Source: an uncultured Kiritimatiellota bacterium (GTDB taxonomy: Bacteria > Verrucomicrobiota > Kiritimatiellia > RFP12 > UBA1067). Taken from it: a DNA stretch of 64,000 nt. How positions within the stretch are numbered: the stretch's first letter is position 1; every line of letters starts with the position of its first letter. The stretch covers positions 1 through 64,000 of the forward strand of contig CAKTZI010000017.1 of assembly GCA_934635385.1 (NCBI GenBank). The letters run 5' to 3'. Under the pieces are notes generated by a model. The model worked only from the letters and a program-made list of their open reading frames with translations, was not told the origin of the DNA and did not search any database. Made by a program: the position numbers and the translations under genes. Positions 53,518 through 61,309 of this stretch are shown here, piece by piece.

Positions 53518-55113
53518 TTAGCGGATGATCAGCAGGGTGCCGACACCTCGGACGACGAGCCGCCCCTTTTTGAAGCGCACGACATGTCCGGCTTTCTCGA
53601 CGCCGTTCACGCGCACACGCCACGTCGCAAGGTTGTCCAGATTCGCGGTGTCCGCGATCGTCAGCGGAACTGCGAACGACGCGGCCAGCGCCGACGGATC
53701 CGCACAGGTCAGATCCAGCACGCCGTTGGGCGCGGGCACAAATTTCGTGACTGTGCCGCCGCCGTTGTCGCAATCGACCCGGAGGCCGGCGAGCGGACAG
53801 CCGCACGTCTCCAGCGTGCCGTCCTTGTCCACCTGCACGTTGTCAAACGGCTGCGCGAAACGGTCGGTCCCGAAAGATGTCGCGAACGCACCAACCCAGG
53901 CCTTGCGCTCGGCATACGGGCCCATGTCCACACGGCGGTCAAGCTCCGTCCAGCTTTCGCCGTCGTCACTGCCGAGCAGACGCCAGCCTGACGGATCGCG
54001 GCAGTAGTCGCCCGTGTCCGGCCCGCCGTCGTTCGCCGTCGCCCACGAATAGCCGGTCACTACGACAGGCGCCGCATAGTCGAGCTGGATGTAGAGGGAC
54101 GCCCCCTCCGAGTCGATGCGCGCGGCGGAGCCCCGGTAGTCCAGCCACTTCTGGTCGTTCACCTTCCCGTCCACAACCCATTCCGGCCTTTCGTTCACCC
54201 AATAGGATGTCGTCGCCGGATCGACGTCGGCGTACTTCTCGGCGGGCGTACCCGCCGCATAGCTGAAGCCGCTCCGCTTGGCCGTGATGTCCGTCGTGCC
54301 GTTCAGCAGCTTGAATTCCGAATACTGCAGGCTCGCCGCCTTGCCGCCGCGCACGCTGTCCACGACGAACCGGTAGTGCGAATAGCCCTTCGGCTCGGCG
54401 AGACGAAGCGTACCTCCGGCGGCCGTGAATCCGACGAACTGGACGCCGCTCGTCAGCGCAAGCGTGCCGGCGCCCGTCTTGACGAGTTCCGCCGTCATCT
54501 CCCGCGCCGCCGCGTTCGTCAGCGACGGTTCGACGGTCAGCGTCAGCCCGTCCGCCACGCTCACTTCGTTCGTGTCCAGCAGCAGCTGAAGCGGCGCGTC
54601 GCCCGTGATGCGGGAACCGTCCGCAGTAGCCGTGCCCTCGACCGCGAGAGGCACGCCCAGCGAAGGCGCTGTCGGCTGATTCGCGTTGCTGTAGCGGTTC
54701 ATCTGAAGATCGGCGCCGTCCCGCAGCGCCACGCGCGACGCATAGCGCGAATCGAGGAACGAGCTATTATACCGTCCGCCGAACTGTCCCAGACTGCCTT
54801 CGCCCGCGAAGACAAGCACAGGCTGACCCAATCCCCACGCAATCGTGCCGTTGGGCGCGGGCGACAGCACCGCGCCGTCCGTCAGCAGCACCGTCGTGGC
54901 GGACGTGAGCTTGCCCGCCGCATTGACGCGCAACGTGCCGCCGCCCGTCACGGTCAGCTGTTTCGCATTCTCGGCGGAGAACGGAATGTGCATGTCAAGG
55001 CAGAAGGTCGTCGTCTTGGCGACCGACCACGTCTGGTCGCCGACAAGAACCACGCCGCCCGTATTCTGGATGTTCAGCTGAGTCGAGGTGCCCTTCAAGG
55101 CTACCCCCCCCCC
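53518..55113 (-). CDS. Autotransporter-like/discoidin surface protein, 3' part beyond a G tract
   Basis: About 530 residues in the frame that follows the 18-G tract. It starts with beta-strand passenger repeats (VALKGTSTQLNIQNTGGVVL, QLTVTGGGTLRVNAAGKL) as in autotransporter-associated beta-strand proteins. An F5/8-type discoidin domain follows (LQYSEFKLLNGTTDITA ... WRLLGSDDGESWTELDRR), then a C-terminal beta segment. It ends VRGVGTLLIIR, the tail shared with the proteins ending at 13694 and 28540. Signal peptide and start are encoded in another frame at 55101-55442. With 16 or 19 G the two parts join into about 640 residues. Probably a phase-variable surface glycan-binding protein, off in this sequence. 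Confidence 0.75.
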   Translation of the reverse strand, partial: GGGVALKGTSTQLNIQNTGGVVLVGDQTWSVAKTTTFCLDMHIPFSAENAKQLTVTGGGTLRVNAAGKLTSATTVLLTDGAVLSPAPNGTIAWGLGQPVLVFAGEGSLGQFGGRYNSSFLDSRYASRVALRDGADLQMNRYSNANQPTAPSLGVPLAVEGTATADGSRITGDAPLQLLLDTNEVSVADGLTLTVEPSLTNAAAREMTAELVKTGAGTLALTSGVQFVGFTAAGGTLRLAEPKGYSHYRFVVDSVRGGKAASLQYSEFKLLNGTTDITAKRSGFSYAAGTPAEKYADVDPATTSYWVNERPEWVVDGKVNDQKWLDYRGSAARIDSEGASLYIQLDYAAPVVVTGYSWATANDGGPDTGDYCRDPSGWRLLGSDDGESWTELDRRVDMGPYAERKAWVGAFATSFGTDRFAQPFDNVQVDKDGTLETCGCPLAGLRVDCDNGGGTVTKFVPAPNGVLDLTCADPSALAASFAVPLTIADTANLDNLATWRVRVNGVEKAGHVVRFKKGRLVVRGVGTLLIIR

Positions 55114-55442
55114 CCCCCCCCTAGGCGCAAGATGCCCTTGCCCTTGACGTAGATGACGGCGCTCTTCGCGGCAGGCTCGCATTCGATGCCGTCCGCCGCG
55201 ATCGTCACGCCTTCGGGGATGCTCACGGACGTGCCGTTCTCGCCGGTCAGGACGGCGACCGCGCCGTCCGTCCAACTAGCCTTTTCGCCCGCCTCATTCG
55301 TCCAGGCGTCTGCGGCGTTCCATTCGCCCGACGTTCCGCCCGCCCACGTCAGGCGCGCGTCTGCGGCCAGGGCCGTCGTGGCGCACAGGGCCGTCGCACA
55401 CGCACAGGCTGCGATTTTCTCTCTCATTTTCAGGGTCTTCAT
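55101..55442 (-). CDS. Autotransporter-like surface protein, 5' part with signal peptide
   Basis: 113 residues: signal peptide (MREKIAACACATALCATTALA), then the start of a passenger domain (RLTWAGGTSGEWNAADAWTN) and VIYVKGKGILRL followed by six Gly from the G tract and an immediate TAG. GGAG lies 7 nt before the ATG at 55442. One additional G (19), or two fewer (16), would continue into VALKGTSTQL without a stop. Confidence 0.75.
   Translation of the reverse strand: MKTLKMREKIAACACATALCATTALAADARLTWAGGTSGEWNAADAWTNEAGEKASWTDGAVAVLTGENGTSVSIPEGVTIAADGIECEPAAKSAVIYVKGKGILRLGGGGGG
55104..55121 (-). repeat. 18-bp G tract in the autotransporter-like gene
   Basis: Eighteen uninterrupted G on the coding strand, preceded by GCGCCTA and followed by TAGCCTTGAAG. 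It is the longest of the three tracts. In the present length it creates a stop codon directly after the tract. Confidence 0.8.
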
Positions 55443-55493
55443 GGCTTCTCCGTTTCCTTTCGGTTTGGTTTGCGTTGATTTGGATAAATGGTT

Positions 55494-57161
55494 TTATCCG
55501 GCAAATTCGATGTGGCAGGCCGGAGACGACAAGTCCCGCGTCGTCTGCGCGCCGATTCGGTTCAGCACCTCGCCGGGCAGGACAAGCCGCCCGTCCATGC
55601 GGACGACGGCGTTCGTGATGTCCTCGCCCGGCGCGTCGCCCGCCGCCGCCAAGTCACGCGCCAGCACGCGCGTCGCCCCGTTGTCGCGCACACTGACGGA
55701 CGCGACCGTGCCGAAGACCGCGAGATGCCGCCCCGGAACGGCGTCGAGTCGGATGTCCGCAGGAACCTCAAAGCGTCCGCGCGGCCACTTGATGCGCGGC
55801 AGCGCGCCGACGGCAAGGGCGCCGTTCGGGTTGCGCGACACGCACACGAGCGGACGCTCGCCCCCCGACACCTTCACTTCGGGCAGCGGCAGGTTTCGCG
55901 CAATGCGTGCGGGCGCGGACTGCACCGGGTGCTTCCCATAGATCTTTTTCCACCAGACGGTACCCGTCTCGAAGAACCAGTCGTCCGTCACCGTCTCATC
56001 GGAAACGAGCGTGCGTGAGCCGTCCGCCGCCGAAAAGGCGGGCGCATAACGCCGCCAGTTCGTTGCGCGGACGACTTCCGTCGTGCGGCGCCAGCAGTCT
56101 GACCAGTCTCGCCCGCCGTAGGGACGCATGGAGTCGGGCGAGCGCATCGCGCCAAACGTGCAGCCCAGCGCCGCGCCGAGATAGATCTCGTCCTCCACAT
56201 TGATGAGCGCCTTGGCCGCGTCCGCCTCGCCCAGACGCAACAGGATCTGCGTCCGCTCGGCGGCGTTGCACAGCGTGAGCGGCTGCATGAGGTCATAGAT
56301 GCGCAGGACATCCGCAAAGCGCATGATCTGCCGCGCCTGCTCCCGCCAGGGCGCGTCTTCCGCCGCGCGCCCCGTACACGTCATCGCGCCGTCCGCGCCG
56401 AAGGAGAGGCCGTTGAACGGCGCGCCCATGACGGCGCAATGCTCGACGGACACGTCGGGCGCCTCCGCATCCTTCGCCTCACTGAGCAGCCGCCGGTATT
56501 CCGTCGAACCAGAATGCACGCCCCAATCGACCTTGAGATAGCCGATGCCCGCTTCGGCACACCACGCCAGCTTGCGCTTCAGGTCCTCGCGGGCGGCGGA
56601 GACGTCCAGTCGGGCGTTCCGCCCTTCGCCCCTGGCCTGTGCGGCGACCCACAGGCCCGCCCCGCGCCAGCCGAGATCCTGAAGCGCACGGTTGAGTCCC
56701 CGCATGCGGGCGGCGGGCGTCCCCGCGAACGACGGGAACCGCTCCGCATCCGCGACCAGCGAGCCGAACGGCTCGATGGATCTGCCGGGGTTCTCGCCGT
56801 ACGGGACGTCCCAGCCGTCGTCCAGCACACAGTAAAGGCCGCCGCGCACGGACGGGTAGTAGCTTTTCGCCCAGCCGTCGAACAGGATGCGCTCGTTCAG
56901 GTTGTCGCGCGCCCACGCGATGCCCTGGTCGCCGTGGAACGAACTGCCCATCAGCCCCAGCTTGACGGACTTCCCGACCGAGTGCGACTGCGTGGCCCAG
57001 GTGCACCAGTAGTCGGGCGAGACACCACCCCGGCCGGACTTTCCAAGTCCAAACGGGGACGCGCAACCGCTCGCGGCGGAAAGCGCGCAAAGTTCCAAGA
57101 ATGTCCGTCTGTCAATCTTTCCAACGGATCGTCCAACAGTCTTCAGTGGTCTCATTTGCAT
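55494..57161 (-). CDS. Exported alpha-galactosidase-like (GH27/GH36 clan) lipoprotein
   Basis: 555 residues. A Tat-type lipoprotein signal carries RRTFLELCALSAASGCA. The barrel shows YCVLDDGWDVPYGE, LGWRGAGLWVAAQ and GIGYLKVDWGVHSG, where the Asp of KVDWG is the expected clan GH-D nucleophile, followed by SVEHCAVMGAPFN. The C-terminal 120 residues are a beta domain. Relatives are annotated as alpha-galactosidase or uncharacterised GH27/GH31-like proteins, so the substrate is open. Debranching of galactomannan would fit the GH26 in the same cluster. The start is ATG 57161 with AAGGA 7 nt upstream, overlapping the regulator gene by 10 bp. Confidence 0.72.
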   Translation of the reverse strand: MQMRPLKTVGRSVGKIDRRTFLELCALSAASGCASPFGLGKSGRGGVSPDYWCTWATQSHSVGKSVKLGLMGSSFHGDQGIAWARDNLNERILFDGWAKSYYPSVRGGLYCVLDDGWDVPYGENPGRSIEPFGSLVADAERFPSFAGTPAARMRGLNRALQDLGWRGAGLWVAAQARGEGRNARLDVSAAREDLKRKLAWCAEAGIGYLKVDWGVHSGSTEYRRLLSEAKDAEAPDVSVEHCAVMGAPFNGLSFGADGAMTCTGRAAEDAPWREQARQIMRFADVLRIYDLMQPLTLCNAAERTQILLRLGEADAAKALINVEDEIYLGAALGCTFGAMRSPDSMRPYGGRDWSDCWRRTTEVVRATNWRRYAPAFSAADGSRTLVSDETVTDDWFFETGTVWWKKIYGKHPVQSAPARIARNLPLPEVKVSGGERPLVCVSRNPNGALAVGALPRIKWPRGRFEVPADIRLDAVPGRHLAVFGTVASVSVRDNGATRVLARDLAAAGDAPGEDITNAVVRMDGRLVLPGEVLNRIGAQTTRDLSSPACHIEFAG

Positions 57162-58261
57162 TTCTCTTTCCTTTTGCCTTTGGGGGAATTGCACGTCGAT
57201 TCTCGCACGACCAGCGGCGCATCCAGCAGAACGGTTCGCGTCGGTCGCGCCGGGTCCCTGATGCGTTCGACCAGCAGCTTGACGACCGTCGAGCCGATCG
57301 CCTCGCATGGCTGGCGCATCGTCGTCAGCGGCGGCATCGTCAGCCGCGCGCACTGCACGTCGTCAAAGCCGGCGACGCGGACATCCTGCGGCACGCGCAG
57401 GCCGAGCCGCGCCAGCGTCTGCAAGAGCAGGGTCGCCTGACGGTCGTTGTAGCAGGCGATGGCGTCCGGCCGTTCGCGCTTCATCAGCCGACGGACCGCC
57501 GCAAGGTCGTCTGGCTCGGCGAAGACGGCCTTGCCCGGCAGCGGCAGTCCCGCGCAGCCCAACGCCACGCCCGTCTGCCGTTCCTGGACGCACGGGGCGC
57601 GATCCCTCTGCGTCAGGTAGACGACACGCCGCGCGCCCGTCTGGCGCAGATGCTTCGCCAGGCGCCGCCCGACGGCCAGGTGGTCGACCGAGACGAGATC
57701 GTAGGGACTCCGCTCCGGCGGCCGTGCGATGTCGCTGTCCAGCAGCACGAGGGGAACCCCCGCCTCCGTGATGCGGCGGGCTATCCGGACGTTGATCTCC
57801 GCCGCATCCGGCACCAGCTCGACCGGCTGAAGGATGACGCCGTCCACGCCGTCCGACAGGAACCTGTCGACGAGCTGCAGAACCTTCTGGATGCGGCCCG
57901 CCGTGCCGAGCGAGGACACGTCGCCGAACATCAGGCTGTAGCCGCACGACTGGCAGACCTGCGAGATCCGCTTCGCGACAGGCGCGAAAAGCTCGCAGTA
58001 GTCGCTCCCGTGGATGATGAGGCCGAGCCGTCCGGTCGTGCGGCGGCCGAGCCGCGAAAGGAACGTGCCCGCGCCGCGCCGGCGGACGATCAGCCCGTCC
58101 TTCGCCAGCTCGTTGAGAATGCGCACGGCGGTCTGGCGCCCGACGCCGAACTTGCGCATGACCTGAGCCTCGCTCAGGAACGCGCCGTCCGCATACGCGC
58201 CGCCGCGAATCGCCTCGCGCAGCTCGTGGACTTTCGAGAGATAGACAACTGGCTTCCCCAT
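57152..58261 (-). CDS. GntR/LacI-type transcriptional regulator (AraR-like architecture)
   Basis: 369 residues. The N-terminal GntR winged helix (about 1-70: VVYLSKVHELREAIRGGAY, SEAQVMRKFGVGRQTAVRILNELAKDGLIVRRRGAGTF) is joined to a LacI-type periplasmic-binding-protein effector domain (LGLIIHGSDY, ERPDAIACYNDRQA, VRVAGFDDV, PPLTTMRQP). Such regulators sense a mono- or oligosaccharide and repress a nearby operon. The gene heads the minus-strand cluster and overlaps the galactosidase-like gene, so autoregulation is likely. A TATAAT box 9 nt before the ATG suggests a leaderless or near-leaderless message. Confidence 0.88.
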   Translation of the reverse strand: MGKPVVYLSKVHELREAIRGGAYADGAFLSEAQVMRKFGVGRQTAVRILNELAKDGLIVRRRGAGTFLSRLGRRTTGRLGLIIHGSDYCELFAPVAKRISQVCQSCGYSLMFGDVSSLGTAGRIQKVLQLVDRFLSDGVDGVILQPVELVPDAAEINVRIARRITEAGVPLVLLDSDIARPPERSPYDLVSVDHLAVGRRLAKHLRQTGARRVVYLTQRDRAPCVQERQTGVALGCAGLPLPGKAVFAEPDDLAAVRRLMKRERPDAIACYNDRQATLLLQTLARLGLRVPQDVRVAGFDDVQCARLTMPPLTTMRQPCEAIGSTVVKLLVERIRDPARPTRTVLLDAPLVVRESTCNSPKGKRKEKCK

Positions 58262-58270
58262 GGTGGGAGT

Positions 58271-58276
58271 ATTATA
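58271..58276 (-). promoter_or_regulatory. -10 box of the GntR/LacI regulator operon
   Basis: TATAAT on the minus strand, 9 nt before the ATG at 58261. It is the likely promoter for much of the glycan cluster down to 44150. Confidence 0.55.
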
Positions 58277-58376
58277 CACCAAAAGGGCCGCCCACGCACA
58301 CCTAATCGGTTAACTTTCAACTTCCCTGAATCCGTCACGGACGGCAAACCGCAGCGTGCTGAAAACATTCTAAACG

Positions 58377-59014
58377 TCAACGCGACCGGAACGTCGGCGG
58401 AAGCGCCGCAAGGCGTGCCGCGATGACGCGCGCAAGGCGTTCGTGCCCGACGGTCGAAGGATGAAGCGAGTCGCCCTTGCCGCCGCGCGCGAAACAGGCG
58501 GCGTAGGCCGGCTCGTTCGGCAGCAGCCCCGCCTCGGCGTAGAGGTCGATGACGGGAGAGCTCCAGAGCGCGGCCGCCTCGCGGACACACCGCACATAGT
58601 CGTCAATGAAAAGCCCCCGCACGTTCGCATAGCGTTCGTCCGGCTGGACATTCTTGGGGCCGAACTCGGCGAAGCCGCGATGGAGCGGCGTCATCACGAC
58701 GACCTGAGCCGAGGGGAACGTCGTCTTGACCGTCCGCAGCGCGACATTGAGGCGCCCACGGAAAGTCGCCGTGTCGAAAGACGGCTCGCGCTTCTTCAGC
58801 TCGACCGGCTGCCCGTTCCTGTTCACGACCTCCGTCGAATGCACATACGCCTCACCGAGCGGCACACCCGCGTTGTAGTCGTTCGTGCCTATCAGCAAGA
58901 AGACGGCGTCCACTTCCAGGAAAGGTGATCACCCGCCGTCGGGTCTTCGGTCGCCGCGACCGCGCATCCAACCGCCCAAGCCACCGCAAAGGCAACTGCC
59001 ACTTTCTGTTTCAT
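58377..59014 (-). pseudogene. SGNH/GDSL esterase with its catalytic block I deleted
   Basis: The 5' frame gives a signal peptide (MKQKVAVAFAVAWAVGCAVA) and about 12 more residues, then changes frame near 58925 into VDAVFLLIGTND. From there the SGNH body is good: GTND is block III, PLHRGFAEFG follows, and GDSLHPSTVGHERLA is block V with catalytic Asp and His. The segment that should hold block I (GDS with the nucleophile Ser, about 45-50 residues) is missing. The 178-residue frame starting at 58913 cannot be active alone. Deletion with frameshift is the simplest reading; misassembly is possible. Confidence 0.75.
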
Positions 59015-59042
59015 GGTCACATCACATTCCTTCTCTCACGGT

Positions 59043-59160
59043 TCACACGGCGAACCAGTTGTAGCCCCGGTTGCCGCAGACCTCGACGACGTACGTCTCG
59101 ACGGGATGCCTCCAGCCGGGGCGGCGCGGCAGCGAGTCGCGATACCGGGAAACCAACTCC
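59043..59160 (-). pseudogene. 3' remnant of an unidentified gene
   Basis: Before the TGA at 59043 one frame reads RYRDSLPRRPGWRHPVETYV, then VEVCGNRGYNWFAV. It has the composition of a real protein C-terminus and codon use like its neighbours. It is cut off upstream at about 59155, where the inverted-repeat element 59155-59376 begins. Nothing on the far side of the element continues it. Family not recognised. Confidence 0.45.
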
Positions 59161-59376
59161 GATTCGTGTGGCTCTCGCGGCCTTCGGCTGTCTCGCTTCG
59201 CTCGGCTGTCCCGCTCCGCAGAATGTCCCTCCCAAAGGCAACCTCATTCACACTTCACGACCCAGAAAGTGATTGTATTGTGGCTGGCTTCTGCGAAGCC
59301 AGATGTAGACTGCGAAGCGGGACAGCCGAGCGAAGCGAGACAGCCGAAGGCCGCGAGAGCATCAATCATCGGAGTT
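59155..59376. mobile_element. MITE-like element with 51-bp inverted repeats
   Basis: Left arm 59171-59221 and right arm 59310-59360 are inverse copies with one mismatch in 51 bp (TCCGC against TTCGC). Outside them AACTCCGAT is also inverted on both sides after a variable 7-bp stretch. The 88-bp interior contains a perfect small hairpin, CTGGCTTC-TGC-GAAGCCAG, at about 59284-59302. It fills most of the 59046-59423 gap; no gene is seen within it. Confidence 0.75.
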
Positions 59377-59423
59377 TATCAGCATATTCGCCTCTTCCCT
59401 TTTCTGATGCTCTCATGCCGTCC

Positions 59424-61184
59424 TCACCGGTTCAGGCCCTTCCGGCTGAGGAAAGTCCAGATCCGGTCGAGCCAGGTGAAGCTGCCCGTGCCCGGCGCGG
59501 CGTTCATCTGGAAGCAGTGTCCGCGCGTGGCGAGCGTGTGGAGGTCGCTCTGGATGCTCCTGCGGCGCAGCTTCTCCCAGACCTTGACCGATCCCATCGA
59601 CGCGAAGACGTCCGCATCGCCGTGGACGAAGCACATGGGCGGCGTGGCGTCGTCGAACGCGAATTCGGGGACAAGCACGGCGGAGTCGTCGTTGCCGCCC
59701 GCCGCGTTCGGCCCGCTCGCGCCGTCCGTCAGCACGTAAGCGGGGTAGATCGGGCACGCCCACTGGAGCGTGCAGGGCTGCTTGTCGATCTCGTCGACGG
59801 GCGCGTAGGCCGGCGTCTGCGTGTTCGTCGCGGTCATGAGCGTGAGGTGGCCGCCCGCCGAGAAGCCCATGAGGCCGATGCGGTCCGGGTCGAGCCCGCG
59901 CGCGGGCGCCTCGGCGCGCACCTTGCGGATCGCGCGCTGCGCGTCCTGCCAGGCGGAGAGGTGCTTGGGGCCTTTGCCTTTCGGCGGAGGCGGACAGCGG
60001 TACTTCACGGCGACTGCCGTCATGCCCTTCTGGTTGAGGTAGTACGCCACCGGCTCCGCCTCGCCCACGTGATTGCAGCCCCAGTAGCCGCCGCCGGGCA
60101 CGATCACCTGGATCGCCTTGGTCGTGGGCTTCTCCGGGATGTACCACACGAGGTAGGGCTCGTAGGTCTGATACGGCTGCGGATCCGGCTTCTTGCCCGC
60201 CGGCCACAGTAGCTCCTTCTCCGTGCGCAGCGTGCCGTCCGGGTGCCAGCGGAGAATCTCGCTCTGCGCGTTCGCCAGCTTGCCGAGGTAGCCCATCTGG
60301 CGCATGAACTCCAAGGCGCGCTCGAACGTGTCCGCACCGACGACCCCGTGCCCGCGATCCGCATCGAGGTGCAGTTCGGCGGGGATCTTCATGCGGCGCA
60401 GCTGGCGGTAGATCTGGGTGGAGCCGATGGGCGAATAGGGATCGTTCCCGCCGTGGAAAAGGCACATCGGACTTGTCTTCGCGTCGAACTCGAAGGACGG
60501 GTTCAGCTTCACGTCCGGGCCGTCGCCCTTCGTCGCGTTCGCGTCCGTCAGGCCGTCCGTCAGCGCATAGGCCGGACACATCGGAATCGCCCAGTTGACG
60601 TGGCACGGCAACTTGTCGAGGTCGTCCACCGGTTCGTAGGCGGACGTAAGCGCACTCGTCGCGAGCATCACGGCAAGATGCGAACCGGCCGAGCAGCCCA
60701 TCACGCCGATCTTCTCGGGACTGTAGCCGCGCGCCTGCGCCTCGCGGCGCACGAGGCGAACCGCGCGCTGGCCGTCCGCCCACGCGGTCTGGTAGATCGG
60801 CAGTCCTTTCGGACGCGGCGTGCGGTAGGTGAGGTTCACGCACGGAACGCCCGCGTCCAGGAACTTCCTCACCAGCGGCTCGAACGCCGGGAGGTCGCAC
60901 AGGTGGTTGTAGGAGCCGCCGGAGAGGACGATCATGCAGGCGTCGGTCTTCTTCGCCGGATTCGGTGCCGGATACCACTGCAGGTGCGGCGCGCGGTTCG
61001 CGGCAGGGTCGAAGCCCGGCGCCGCCGTCTCGGCGTCCGTCGCCGCGATCTGGTGTTCCTGCGCATAGGGCATCTTCCCCTCCGGCCACAGGTACGTCTT
61101 CTCGCCTACGGGCAGGCCGAACACGGCCGCCCCCGCCATCGACGCACACGCGCCGACAAACAGTTTCATTCTCATCCGTTTCAT
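59424..61184 (-). CDS. Exported protein with two alpha/beta-hydrolase esterase domains
   Basis: 586 residues with signal peptide MKLFVGACASMAGAAVFG. Two similar BD-FAE/xylan-esterase-type hydrolases lie in tandem. Domain 1 (about 25-300) has the oxyanion strand VLSGGSYNHL, nucleophile GCSAGSH and a His in DRGHGVVG. Domain 2 (about 310-586) has VPGGGYWGCNHVGE, nucleophile GFSAGGH and GHCFQMN with a late His. Each starts with a YLWPEGK/LLWPAGK segment, evidence of an internal duplication. Likely acetyl or feruloyl esterase on hemicellulose. It is the last glycan gene before the restriction locus, with its own promoter (TATACT near 61215) and a leadered start. Confidence 0.82.
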   Translation of the reverse strand: MKRMRMKLFVGACASMAGAAVFGLPVGEKTYLWPEGKMPYAQEHQIAATDAETAAPGFDPAANRAPHLQWYPAPNPAKKTDACMIVLSGGSYNHLCDLPAFEPLVRKFLDAGVPCVNLTYRTPRPKGLPIYQTAWADGQRAVRLVRREAQARGYSPEKIGVMGCSAGSHLAVMLATSALTSAYEPVDDLDKLPCHVNWAIPMCPAYALTDGLTDANATKGDGPDVKLNPSFEFDAKTSPMCLFHGGNDPYSPIGSTQIYRQLRRMKIPAELHLDADRGHGVVGADTFERALEFMRQMGYLGKLANAQSEILRWHPDGTLRTEKELLWPAGKKPDPQPYQTYEPYLVWYIPEKPTTKAIQVIVPGGGYWGCNHVGEAEPVAYYLNQKGMTAVAVKYRCPPPPKGKGPKHLSAWQDAQRAIRKVRAEAPARGLDPDRIGLMGFSAGGHLTLMTATNTQTPAYAPVDEIDKQPCTLQWACPIYPAYVLTDGASGPNAAGGNDDSAVLVPEFAFDDATPPMCFVHGDADVFASMGSVKVWEKLRRRSIQSDLHTLATRGHCFQMNAAPGTGSFTWLDRIWTFLSRKGLNR

Positions 61185-61309
61185 TTTGTCAGATTTTCCC
61201 TTCTTTGATTATTCTGTGTAGTATACGCTTTCTCTGCTCTCGCCGCAAGGGATGGCATGGAGGTTCTTCGAGAGGATTCACAGGACTGGACTGTCGCCTG
61301 AATGGCATC

